Assembly: GCF_003852425.1 (NCBI RefSeq)
Contig: NZ_QAJN01000010.1
Location: forward strand, 124,724 to 188,723
Length of the DNA stretch: 64,000 bases
Source: Paucibacter sp. KBW04
GTDB taxonomy: Bacteria > Pseudomonadota > Gammaproteobacteria > Burkholderiales > Burkholderiaceae_C
Direction of reading: 5' to 3'
The first letter of the stretch is position 1; every line of letters begins with the position of its first letter. The translations under genes were made by a program, and so were the position numbers. The notes beneath the pieces are model-generated. The model had not been told where the DNA came from. It worked only from the letters and a program-made list of their open reading frames with translations, and searched no databases. Below, piece by piece: positions 19,167-27,192 of this stretch.

Positions 19167-21224
19167 ATGTCTGCACAACTCTCTCAAAACATGCTGCTGG
19201 CGGTGCCCATGGCGCCGCTGGTCGGCGCGGTGGTGGCCGGCTTCTTCGGCAAGCAAGTGGGCCGCCGTGGCGCCCACAGCGTCACCATTCTCGGCGTCCT
19301 GATTTCTTTCATCATCTCGGTGATGACGCTCAATGCCGTCGTCAATGACGGCGCTCACTTCAACCAGACCATTTACGAATGGATGGTGGTGGGCGGCCTG
19401 AAGATGGAAGTCGGCTTCCTGGTCGACGGCCTGACGGCCATGATGATGTGCGTGGTGACCTTTGTGTCCCTGATGGTGCACATCTACACCATCGGCTATA
19501 TGGAAGAAGACCCGGGCTATCAGCGCTTCTTCAGCTATATCTCGCTGTTCACCTTCTCCATGTTGATGCTCGTCATGAGCAATAACATGCTGCAGCTGTT
19601 CTTCGGCTGGGAAGCCGTGGGCCTGGTGTCCTATCTGCTGATCGGTTTCTGGTACACCAAGCCGACCGCCATCTTCGCCAATATGAAGGCCTTCTTGGTC
19701 AACCGCGTGGGTGACTTTGGCTTCATCCTGGGCATCGGCCTGCTGGTGGCTTACAGCGGCTCGCTGAACTACGGCGAAGTGTTCGCCAAGAAGGACGAGC
19801 TGGCTCAAATCGCCTTCACCGCCCCGCTGTGGGGCAGTGATTGGATGATGTTGTCGGTGGCTTGTATCTGCTTGTTCATCGGCGCCATGGGCAAGAGCGC
19901 GCAGTTCCCTCTGCACGTCTGGCTGCCGGACTCGATGGAAGGCCCGACGCCTATCTCCGCGCTGATCCATGCCGCCACCATGGTGACGGCCGGCATCTTC
20001 ATGGTCTCGCGCATGAGCCCCTTGTTCGAGCTCTCGGACACCGCGCTGAACTTCGTGCTGGTCATCGGTGCCATCACCGCACTGTTCATGGGCTTCATGG
20101 GCATCATCCAGAACGACATCAAGCGCGTCGTGGCTTACTCGACCTTGTCGCAGCTGGGCTATATGACCGTGGCCCTGGGTGTGTCGGCCTACTCGGTCGC
20201 CGTCTTCCACCTGATGACGCACGCCTTCTTCAAGGCGCTGCTGTTCCTCGGCGCGGGCTCGGTCATCATCGGCATGCACCATGACCAGGACATCCGCAAT
20301 ATGGGCGGCCTGCGCAAATACATGCCCATCACCTGGATCACTTCCTTGCTGGGTTCGCTGGCTCTGATCGGCACGCCTTTGTTCTCGGGTTTCTACTCCA
20401 AGGACAGCATCATCTTGGCTGTGCACGCCAGCAATTTGCCCGGCGCAAGCTTTGCTTACTTTGCCGTAGTGGCCGGTGTGTTTGTCACCGCCTTCTACAG
20501 CTTCCGCATGTACTTCCTGGTCTTCCATGGCAAGGAGAACTTCCGCCACAAGCCATTCCCCGGCGAGCATGACCATCATGATGACCACGGTCACCATGAG
20601 CCCCATGTGCCGCACGAATCGCCTTGGGTGGTGACGGCGCCGCTGGTCCTGCTGGCCATTCCTTCGGTGGCTATCGGTTATCTGACGATTGATGCCATGT
20701 TGTTTGGCGACTTCTTCAAGTCCTCCATCTTCGTCAACGAGACCTTGCACCCCGCCATGCATGAGTTGGAGCATCACTTCCACGGTGCTTGGGCCATGGC
20801 CTTGCACGGCTTGCAGAGTCTGCCTTTCTGGCTGGCCCTGGGTGGTGTGGTGACGGCCTATGTCTTCTATATGGTGGCGCCTGTCATCCCCGCGACCTTG
20901 GCACGCGTGCTGCGTCCCCTGGCTGTGGTGCTGGAGAACAAGTACTACATGGACTGGTTCAACGAGAACGTGCTGGCCAAGCTGGCTCGCGGTCTGGGCC
21001 TGGCCTTCTGGAAGGGTGGCGACGTTGCCCTGATCGACGGCGTGCTGGTGAACGGTTCGGCGCGTACCGTCGGCGGTGTCGCCGGCCTGGTTCGACTGGT
21101 GCAAACAGGCCATCTGTACTGGTACGCCCTGGTGATGATGCTGGGTGTGATTGGCTTGATGACTTGGCAGTTGTGGCCCTTCATCGGCCCCCAACTCAAG
21201 GCCCTCCTGGGTCTGGGCCTGTGA
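19167..21224 (+). CDS. nuoL: NADH-quinone oxidoreductase subunit L
   Basis: Largest antiporter-like proton-pumping subunit (MrpA/ND5 type), 685 aa with about 16 helices including the long lateral helix at the C-terminus. The conserved motifs FFGWEAVGLVSYLLIGFW, the lysine region MGKSAQFPLHVWLPDSMEGP and SALIHAATMVTAGIF are intact. A histidine-rich loop (HDHHDDHGHHEPHVPH, near residues 467-482) sits between two C-terminal helices. It is 7 nt after nuoK. Confidence 0.98.
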   Translation: MSAQLSQNMLLAVPMAPLVGAVVAGFFGKQVGRRGAHSVTILGVLISFIISVMTLNAVVNDGAHFNQTIYEWMVVGGLKMEVGFLVDGLTAMMMCVVTFVSLMVHIYTIGYMEEDPGYQRFFSYISLFTFSMLMLVMSNNMLQLFFGWEAVGLVSYLLIGFWYTKPTAIFANMKAFLVNRVGDFGFILGIGLLVAYSGSLNYGEVFAKKDELAQIAFTAPLWGSDWMMLSVACICLFIGAMGKSAQFPLHVWLPDSMEGPTPISALIHAATMVTAGIFMVSRMSPLFELSDTALNFVLVIGAITALFMGFMGIIQNDIKRVVAYSTLSQLGYMTVALGVSAYSVAVFHLMTHAFFKALLFLGAGSVIIGMHHDQDIRNMGGLRKYMPITWITSLLGSLALIGTPLFSGFYSKDSIILAVHASNLPGASFAYFAVVAGVFVTAFYSFRMYFLVFHGKENFRHKPFPGEHDHHDDHGHHEPHVPHESPWVVTAPLVLLAIPSVAIGYLTIDAMLFGDFFKSSIFVNETLHPAMHELEHHFHGAWAMALHGLQSLPFWLALGGVVTAYVFYMVAPVIPATLARVLRPLAVVLENKYYMDWFNENVLAKLARGLGLAFWKGGDVALIDGVLVNGSARTVGGVAGLVRLVQTGHLYWYALVMMLGVIGLMTWQLWPFIGPQLKALLGLGL

Positions 21225-21245
21225 CACGCGGCGGAGAAAAGAAAT

Positions 21246-22778
21246 ATGTTGCTTAGTCTTTCGATTTTTCTGCCCATCGTTTGCGGGCTGGTGCTTCTGG
21301 CACTGGGCCGTGACGATCAGGCCAAGGCCGTGCGTTGGCTGGCCTTGATTGCCGCCCTGGCAAGCTTTGCCGTCACGCTGCCTCTGATTGGCGGTTTTGA
21401 TACCTCCACGGCTGCCATGCAGTTTGTGGAGAACCAGCCCTGGATCGAGCGCTTCAATGTGCGCTACCACCTCGGGGTGGACGGCATCTCCATGTGGTTT
21501 GTGCCGCTGACGGCCTTTATCACGGTGATCGTGGTCATCGCTGCCTGGGAAGTCATCGAGAAGCGCGTCAACCAGTACATGGGTGCCTTCCTGGTGCTGT
21601 CCGGTCTGATGATCGGCGTGTTCTCGGCCCTGGACGGCCTGCTGTTCTACGTCTTCTTCGAAGCGACCCTGATCCCGATGTACATCATCATCGGCGTCTG
21701 GGGTGGCCCGCGTCGGGTTTACGCGGCCTTCAAGTTCTTCCTCTACACCCTGGCCGGTTCGCTCTTGATGCTGATCGCCTTGCTCTACCTGTACTTCAGT
21801 TCAGGTGGCAGCTTTGACATCCAGACCTGGCACAAGCTGCCGCTGCCGATGAGCACGCAGACCCTGCTGTTCTTCGCCTTCCTGGCCGCGTTCTCGGTCA
21901 AGGTGCCGATGTGGCCGGTGCACACCTGGCTGCCGGACGCCCACGTGGAAGCGCCCACCGGCGGCTCCGTCGTGCTGGCCGCCATCATGCTGAAGCTGGG
22001 TGCCTATGGCTTCCTGCGTTTCTCCCTGCCCATCGCGCCCGATGCCGCACACCACTGGTCTTGGCTGATCATTGCCATGTCTTTGATCGGTGTGGTTTAC
22101 ATCGGTCTGGTGGCCCTGGTGCAGCAGGACATGAAGAAGCTGGTGGCTTACTCCTCCATCGCGCACATGGGTTTCGTCACCCTGGGCTTCTTCATCTTCA
22201 ACGAGCTGGGCGTGTCTGGCGGCCTGGTGCAGATGATCTCGCACGGCTTTGTGTCGGGCGCCATGTTCCTGTCCATCGGCGTGCTCTACGACCGCGTTCA
22301 CTCGCGTGAAATCGCGGCCTACGGTGGCGTGGTCAACACCATGCCCAAGTTCGCAGCCTTTGCTCTGTTCTTCACCATGGCCAATTGCGGCCTGCCTGCC
22401 ACCGCCGGTTTCGTCGGTGAGTGGATGGTGATTCTGGGCACCGTCAAGTACAGCTTCTGGCTGGGCGCGATTGCCGCGACGGCCCTGATCTTCGGCGCGG
22501 CCTATTCGCTGTGGATGTACAAGCGTGTTTACTTCGGCCCGGTGACGAACGACAACGTCAAGGCGCTGAAGGACATTAACGCACGTGAATTCCTGATGAT
22601 GGCGGTGCTGGCGATTGCCGTGCTGTGGATGGGCATCTATCCCAAGCCCTTCACCGACGTGATGGACAAGTCGGTCAGCCATTTGCTCCAGCATGTGGGC
22701 ACGTCCAAGCTGCCGGTGCTGGTCCAACCCGCGGCCCCCGCCGTGACTGAAACGTCGGCCCAGCCGACTGCCAACTGA
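21246..22778 (+). CDS. nuoM: NADH-quinone oxidoreductase subunit M
   Basis: Antiporter-like subunit (MrpD/ND4 type), 510 aa with 14 helices. The key glutamate motif is in YVFFEATLIPMYIIIGVWGG, the lysine helix in SVKVPMWPVHTWLPDAHVEA, and the second half has AYSSIAHMGFVTLG. The C-terminal tail is short and proline/alanine-rich. It is 21 nt downstream of nuoL and 16 nt upstream of nuoN. Confidence 0.98.
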   Translation: MLLSLSIFLPIVCGLVLLALGRDDQAKAVRWLALIAALASFAVTLPLIGGFDTSTAAMQFVENQPWIERFNVRYHLGVDGISMWFVPLTAFITVIVVIAAWEVIEKRVNQYMGAFLVLSGLMIGVFSALDGLLFYVFFEATLIPMYIIIGVWGGPRRVYAAFKFFLYTLAGSLLMLIALLYLYFSSGGSFDIQTWHKLPLPMSTQTLLFFAFLAAFSVKVPMWPVHTWLPDAHVEAPTGGSVVLAAIMLKLGAYGFLRFSLPIAPDAAHHWSWLIIAMSLIGVVYIGLVALVQQDMKKLVAYSSIAHMGFVTLGFFIFNELGVSGGLVQMISHGFVSGAMFLSIGVLYDRVHSREIAAYGGVVNTMPKFAAFALFFTMANCGLPATAGFVGEWMVILGTVKYSFWLGAIAATALIFGAAYSLWMYKRVYFGPVTNDNVKALKDINAREFLMMAVLAIAVLWMGIYPKPFTDVMDKSVSHLLQHVGTSKLPVLVQPAAPAVTETSAQPTAN

Positions 22779-22794
22779 GAGGGGCCAGGAACAA

Positions 22795-24276
22795 ATGAAC
22801 AATATGAATTGGCTCGCGGTTTATCCCGAAATCATTCTTCTGGCCATGACTTGCGTGGTGGCCATGGTGGATCTGTGGGTCACCGACCCAGCCCGTCGCC
22901 CGACCTATTGGCTGACTCAGCTGACGCTGGGCTTGGTGGGGGCTATCCACCTGAGCTACTTCCATGACGGCCTGACCGTCTACGCCATGCAAGGCATGGT
23001 GGTGGCCGACCCCATGGGGCATCTGCTGGCATTCTTCGCCTGTGTGGCCACCATCGTGACCCTGGTCTATGCCCGCCCTTATGCTGCCTCGCGCGAGATG
23101 CTCAAAGGTGAGTTGTTCACCCTGACGCTGTTCTCCATGCTGGGTATCAGCGTGATGGTCTCGGCCAATAACTTCCTGGTTGTGTACCTGGGCCTGGAGC
23201 TGATGAGCTTGTCGCTCTACGCCTTGGTGGCCTTGCGTCGCGACAACGCGAACGCGACCGAAGCGGCGATGAAGTACTTTGTGCTGGGCGCTCTGGCCAG
23301 CGGCTTCTTGCTCTACGGCCTGTCCATGATGTATGGCGCTACCGGTTCGCTGTCGATTCCACGCGTGTTCGAAGTGATCAGCCTGGGTGAAGCCAACAAG
23401 TCCGTGCTGGTGTTCGGCGTGGTCTTTGTGGTGGCCGGCCTGGCCTTCAAGCTGGGTGCTGCTCCCTTCCATATGTGGGTGCCCGACGTCTATCACGGCG
23501 CGCCCACGGCAACGACCCTGCTGATCGGCGCTGCGCCCAAGCTGGCAGCCTTCGCCATCACCATCCGCCTGCTGGTGGAAGGCATGATTGGCCTGGCCGT
23601 CGACTGGCAGCAGATGTTGATCGTGCTGGCCATCGCCTCGCTGCTGGTCGGTAACTTGGCGGCGATCGCGCAGACCAATCTGAAGCGCATGCTGGCCTAC
23701 TCGACCATCGCGCAGATGGGCTTCATGCTCCTGGGCCTGGCCTCGGGCGTGGTCAACGACAACACCTTGTCGGCTGCCAACGCCTACAGCTCGGCCATGT
23801 TCTACGCCGTCACCTATGTGATGACGACGCTGGGCAGCTTCGGCATGATCTTGCTGCTCTCGCGCCAGGGTCACGAAGCCGAAGAGATCAAAGACATGGC
23901 CGGTCTGGCCAAGCGCAGCCCCTGGTACGCCGCCGTCATGACCATCTTCATGCTGTCGCTGGCGGGTATTCCGCCTACGGCTGGCTTCTACGCCAAGCTG
24001 TCGGTGCTGCAAGCCATGATCTCGACCAACAATCCGCTCTACCTGATGCTGGCCATCGCAGCCGTGGTGGTCTCCCTGATCGGTGCCTACTACTATCTGC
24101 GCGTCATCAAGGTGATGTTCTTTGACGAGCCCACCGACAGCTCGCCCCTGGGTGCCCCCACCGATGTGCGCGTGGTGATGAGCCTGAACGGCGTGGCCGT
24201 GCTGGTCTTCGGTCTGCTGCCTGGCGGCCTGATGGCCTGGTGCGCTCAAGCCATCGTCAAGACCTTGGCCACCTAA
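22795..24276 (+). CDS. nuoN: NADH-quinone oxidoreductase subunit N
   Basis: Third antiporter-like subunit (ND2 type), 493 aa with 14 helices. The conserved glutamate is in YLGLELMSLSLYALVALRRD, the lysine motif in AFKLGAAPFHMWVPDVYHGAP, and AYSTIAQMGFMLLG follows. It is the last of the 14 nuo genes and is followed after 13 nt by DUF2818. A second in-frame ATG three codons in is an alternative start. Confidence 0.98.
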   Translation: MNNMNWLAVYPEIILLAMTCVVAMVDLWVTDPARRPTYWLTQLTLGLVGAIHLSYFHDGLTVYAMQGMVVADPMGHLLAFFACVATIVTLVYARPYAASREMLKGELFTLTLFSMLGISVMVSANNFLVVYLGLELMSLSLYALVALRRDNANATEAAMKYFVLGALASGFLLYGLSMMYGATGSLSIPRVFEVISLGEANKSVLVFGVVFVVAGLAFKLGAAPFHMWVPDVYHGAPTATTLLIGAAPKLAAFAITIRLLVEGMIGLAVDWQQMLIVLAIASLLVGNLAAIAQTNLKRMLAYSTIAQMGFMLLGLASGVVNDNTLSAANAYSSAMFYAVTYVMTTLGSFGMILLLSRQGHEAEEIKDMAGLAKRSPWYAAVMTIFMLSLAGIPPTAGFYAKLSVLQAMISTNNPLYLMLAIAAVVVSLIGAYYYLRVIKVMFFDEPTDSSPLGAPTDVRVVMSLNGVAVLVFGLLPGGLMAWCAQAIVKTLAT

Positions 24277-24289
24277 AGCCGGACCCACG

Positions 24290-24598
24290 ATGGATCAGAG
24301 CGCAGCCGTTTGGTTGGTGTTATTGGCCGCCGTGGCGGCGGCCAATCTGCCTTACTTCAGCGAGCGGGTGCTGTTCTTCGGCCCGCTGCAAAGCCCCAAG
24401 TCTGTGGCCTGGCGTTTGCTGGAGCTTGTGCTGCTGGCCCTGGCCTGCTTGGGCCTGGGTTTTGCGCTGGAGGCCCGCATCGGCCAACGCCAGCCGCAGG
24501 GCTGGGAGTTCTACGCCGCTGCCGCCTGCCTCTTCGTGACCCTGGGCTTCCCCGGCTTTGTCTGGCGTTATCTGCGCCGAGGTCGGCATGCCGATTGA
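24290..24598 (+). CDS. DUF2818 family small membrane protein
   Basis: A 102-aa protein of unknown function. Hydrophobic segments at about 5-22, 41-63 and 74-93 suggest three membrane helices, with a basic C-terminus (RYLRRGRHAD). The family is known mainly from betaproteobacteria, where it typically follows nuoN. Here it starts 13 nt after nuoN and overlaps the NUDIX gene, so it is presumably co-transcribed with complex I. A role as an accessory subunit or assembly factor of complex I is a reasonable guess, but nothing in the sequence proves it. Confidence 0.88.
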   Translation: MDQSAAVWLVLLAAVAAANLPYFSERVLFFGPLQSPKSVAWRLLELVLLALACLGLGFALEARIGQRQPQGWEFYAAAACLFVTLGFPGFVWRYLRRGRHAD

Positions 24599-25184
24599 AA
24601 AGCCGGTGGCCGAGGATCTGCACCTGCGTGAGCAGGCCCTGCAGCAAGACACGGTGTTCAGCGGCTCCTTTTTGAAGGTGCAACGCGACACGGTTCGTTT
24701 GCCCGACGGCAAGACTGCTACCCGCGAGTTCATACGTCATCCCGGCGCGGTGATGATTGTTCCCCTGCTGGACGATGGCCGCCTGCTCCTGGAGCGCCAA
24801 TTCCGCTACCCCATGGGCCGCGTGATGCTGGAGTTCCCAGCGGGCAAGCTGGATGCCGGTGAGGTCCCCCTGCATTGCGCGCAGCGCGAGCTGCTGGAAG
24901 AGACCGGTTATCGGGCCCGCGAATGGGCCCATGCCGGTGTCTTGCACAACGCCATCGCCTATTCGGATGAAGGCATAGAAATCTTTTTTGCCCGCGGCCT
25001 GAGCGCCGGCAAGCAGGCGCTGGATGAAGGCGAGTTTCTGGACCTGGTGACGCATAGCGTCGAGGAACTGGAGCGTTACTCCGCCCAGGGCGAACTCACC
25101 GATGCCAAAACCCTGGTCGGCCTGCTGTGGCTGAGCCGTTGGCAAAACGGCGCCTGGGCGCTGAACTGGCAAGCGGCTGCTTGA
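24588..25184 (+). CDS. NUDIX hydrolase, ADP-ribose pyrophosphatase type
   Basis: Hydrolyses nucleoside diphosphate-X compounds, probably ADP-ribose to AMP and ribose 5-phosphate. It is 198 aa. The complete NUDIX box GKLDAGEVPLHCAQRELLEE, continuing TGY, is present near residue 85. The start at 24588 (MPIEKPVAEDL) overlaps the end of the DUF2818 gene by 11 nt and has GAGGT upstream; an ATG 30 nt earlier is less likely. ADP-ribose arises from NAD turnover, which gives a loose link to the neighbouring NADH dehydrogenase. Confidence 0.92.
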   Translation: MPIEKPVAEDLHLREQALQQDTVFSGSFLKVQRDTVRLPDGKTATREFIRHPGAVMIVPLLDDGRLLLERQFRYPMGRVMLEFPAGKLDAGEVPLHCAQRELLEETGYRAREWAHAGVLHNAIAYSDEGIEIFFARGLSAGKQALDEGEFLDLVTHSVEELERYSAQGELTDAKTLVGLLWLSRWQNGAWALNWQAAA

Positions 25185-25222
25185 AACCCTGCTGATCCCG
25201 GCCCAATTCCAAACACTCCCTC

Positions 25223-25783
25223 ATGCTGGTTCTCAATCTGGCTTGCAGCTTAGACCATCGTTTTGAAGGTTGGTTTGGCTCCCACGGCGATTTTCAGTCT
25301 CAGACCGAACGTGGCCTGCTGAGCTGCCCCGTCTGCGCCGATGCCAAGGTCAAGCGCATGCCCAGCGCACCTCATCTGAACGTATCCCATCTGCGTCAGG
25401 AAGCGCCAGCACCGGCCCGCCGGGAGGCAAAGCGCGCAGAGCAGGGCGCTGCCGCGGCAGCGGGCTCAAAACTCTCTGCGCCGGCCCTGGCTGCGCCCGC
25501 GCCTCCAGCCGCCTTGCAGCCCATCGAGGCCGGGCTGGATCCGCGCGAGCAGTTGCAGGTTTTGCAGGCCAAGCTGATGCAGGCGGTGCAGCAGGTGATA
25601 GCCAATACCGAGGACGTCGGCACCCAGTTTGCCGAGGAGGCTCGCCGCATTCACTATGGTGAGTCGCCGGAACGCGACATCCGTGGCCAAGCCACGATGG
25701 ATGAGGCCGCGGCGTTGGAGGACGAAGGTATCTCCGTCATCGCCTTGCCCTCGGCCCTCGGGCATAAGGGCCCGCTGCAGTAG
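25223..25783 (+). CDS. DUF1178 family protein (putative zinc-ribbon)
   Basis: A 186-aa cytoplasmic protein of unknown function. The N-terminus has the family pattern CSLDHRFEGWFGSHGDFQSQ followed by LLSCPVCADAKVKRMPSAP, a likely C-x2-C metal knuckle. The middle is an alanine/proline-rich low-complexity linker, and the C-terminus contains a conserved helical region (GTQFAEEARRIHYGESPERD IRGQA). Together with NUDIX it forms the usual tail of the nuo neighbourhood in Burkholderiales. The 197 nt that follow hold no recognised feature. Confidence 0.88.
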   Translation: MLVLNLACSLDHRFEGWFGSHGDFQSQTERGLLSCPVCADAKVKRMPSAPHLNVSHLRQEAPAPARREAKRAEQGAAAAAGSKLSAPALAAPAPPAALQPIEAGLDPREQLQVLQAKLMQAVQQVIANTEDVGTQFAEEARRIHYGESPERDIRGQATMDEAAALEDEGISVIALPSALGHKGPLQ

Positions 25784-25980
25784 TTGGCGGTCTCCCCTCG
25801 GGCGCTACTTTTTGTTGGTAATCCACCCGTAATTTCTGCCCCTTGATCGCCTGCACGGCCCGGCCAGGGCGGCAATCTGAAGGGCGGATGAAGAGTGGCA
25901 ACATGACCAACGGCAGGGGCTTGGTTTCAGGATAAGCTGGCGCGCTTCCCAAAAGATCGCCCTGTTCTGGAGTCCCTTCG

Positions 25981-27186
25981 ATGTTGCGTGCCCCTTCGCC
26001 GTCTTCCTCTCTTCGATTCACACAAGGCCCCCTACGCTTGGCCCTGGCAACAGCGCTCACCTGTGCTGTCGCTCTGAGCTTGACGGCCTGTGGCAAGGAC
26101 AAGGCCAAGACCGAGGCAGCCGCCACCACCGAGCCCTTGCAGATTGCGCCGGAAGACTTGCGCCATATGAGCGTCGGCGCCTATGCCGTGGGCCCGGTGA
26201 TCACCGGCTCCATCCAGCCCGAGAAGCGCGCCGATTTGCGCGCCGAGGTTTCGGCCGTGGTCCAGCAGGTGCTGAAGGAAAACGGCCAGCAGGTGAAAAA
26301 GGGCGAACTCCTGGTGCGCCTGGACGACACCTCCATCCGCGACGGCCTGGCCTCGGCCGATGAAGCCGCCCGCGCCTCGGCCCAGACTTTTGAGCAGGCC
26401 GAGCGCCAGTACCAACGCCTCAAGACCTTGCAGGCTCAGGGCATGAGCTCCTTGCAAGCCTTGGAGGATGCCGAGCTGCGCCGCAATGGCGCGCAAAGCG
26501 ATCTGGTGGCGGCCAAGGCTCGGGTGGTCACGGCCCGCCAATTGCTGCAACGCACCGAGGTGCGCGCACCTTTCGACGGCGTGGTCAGCGAGCGCAAGGT
26601 TTCCATCGGCGACACGGCCCAGGTTGGCAAGGAATTGGTCAAGGTGATCGACCCCCGCAGCATGCGCTTTGAGGGCCTGGTCTCGGCCGATCGCATGCAT
26701 GAATTGAAGGTGGGCCAGCAGGTCAACTTCCGCGTCAACGGCTACTCGCAAAGCGAGTTCGTCGGCAAGATTCGCCGCGTCGATGCGGCGGCCAATGCCA
26801 CCAGCCGTCAGGTCGAAGTCTTGGTGGATTTCGCCGATGGCAAGGGCCCCGATGTGGCCGGCCTGTATGCCGAAGGCCGGGTCGAGTCGGGCACGGTGCG
26901 CAGCCTGATGCTGCCCGAAGCCTCGCTGCTGCGTTCGGGTGACGAGGCCTATGCCTGGCGCGTCAAAGACGGCAAGCTGGCCAAGGTCAAGCTGGACCTG
27001 GGCGAGCGTGACGCCAGGCGCGGCGAATATGCGGTGCGCAATGGCTTGAATGAAGGCGACCAGGTGCTGCGCAGCCCGGGCTCCAATCTCAAAGACGGTC
27101 AGGCGGTCAAGCTGGTGGCCACGCCGCCGGTGAATGCGGCTTCCGTGGTCAAGCCCGCGGCTTCCTCTACTGCGTCGGGGAAGTGA
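25981..27186 (+). CDS. RND efflux periplasmic adaptor (membrane fusion protein), lipoprotein
   Basis: Links an inner-membrane RND pump to an outer-membrane channel, 401 aa. A signal peptide ends in the lipobox LTAC (cysteine near residue 38), so it is probably anchored by lipid. The biotinyl-lipoyl-like half-motifs (RADLRAEVSAVVQQVLKENGQ and RTEVRAPFDGVVSERKVSIG) flank a coiled-coil hairpin of about 60 residues, and the beta-barrel domain follows. It is 6 nt upstream of its permease. No outer-membrane factor gene is nearby, so a TolC-type partner encoded elsewhere is required. Confidence 0.93.
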   Translation: MLRAPSPSSSLRFTQGPLRLALATALTCAVALSLTACGKDKAKTEAAATTEPLQIAPEDLRHMSVGAYAVGPVITGSIQPEKRADLRAEVSAVVQQVLKENGQQVKKGELLVRLDDTSIRDGLASADEAARASAQTFEQAERQYQRLKTLQAQGMSSLQALEDAELRRNGAQSDLVAAKARVVTARQLLQRTEVRAPFDGVVSERKVSIGDTAQVGKELVKVIDPRSMRFEGLVSADRMHELKVGQQVNFRVNGYSQSEFVGKIRRVDAAANATSRQVEVLVDFADGKGPDVAGLYAEGRVESGTVRSLMLPEASLLRSGDEAYAWRVKDGKLAKVKLDLGERDARRGEYAVRNGLNEGDQVLRSPGSNLKDGQAVKLVATPPVNAASVVKPAASSTASGK

Positions 27187-27192
27187 GTCGCC

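Noticed and set aside
19125-21470. 781-codon open frame antisense to nuoL
   Set aside because: It is a mirror of a strongly conserved gene in high-GC DNA, rich in His, Gln and Gly, with no recognisable domain. Antisense frames of similar kind lie opposite pnp, tpiA/secG and RND pair 2.
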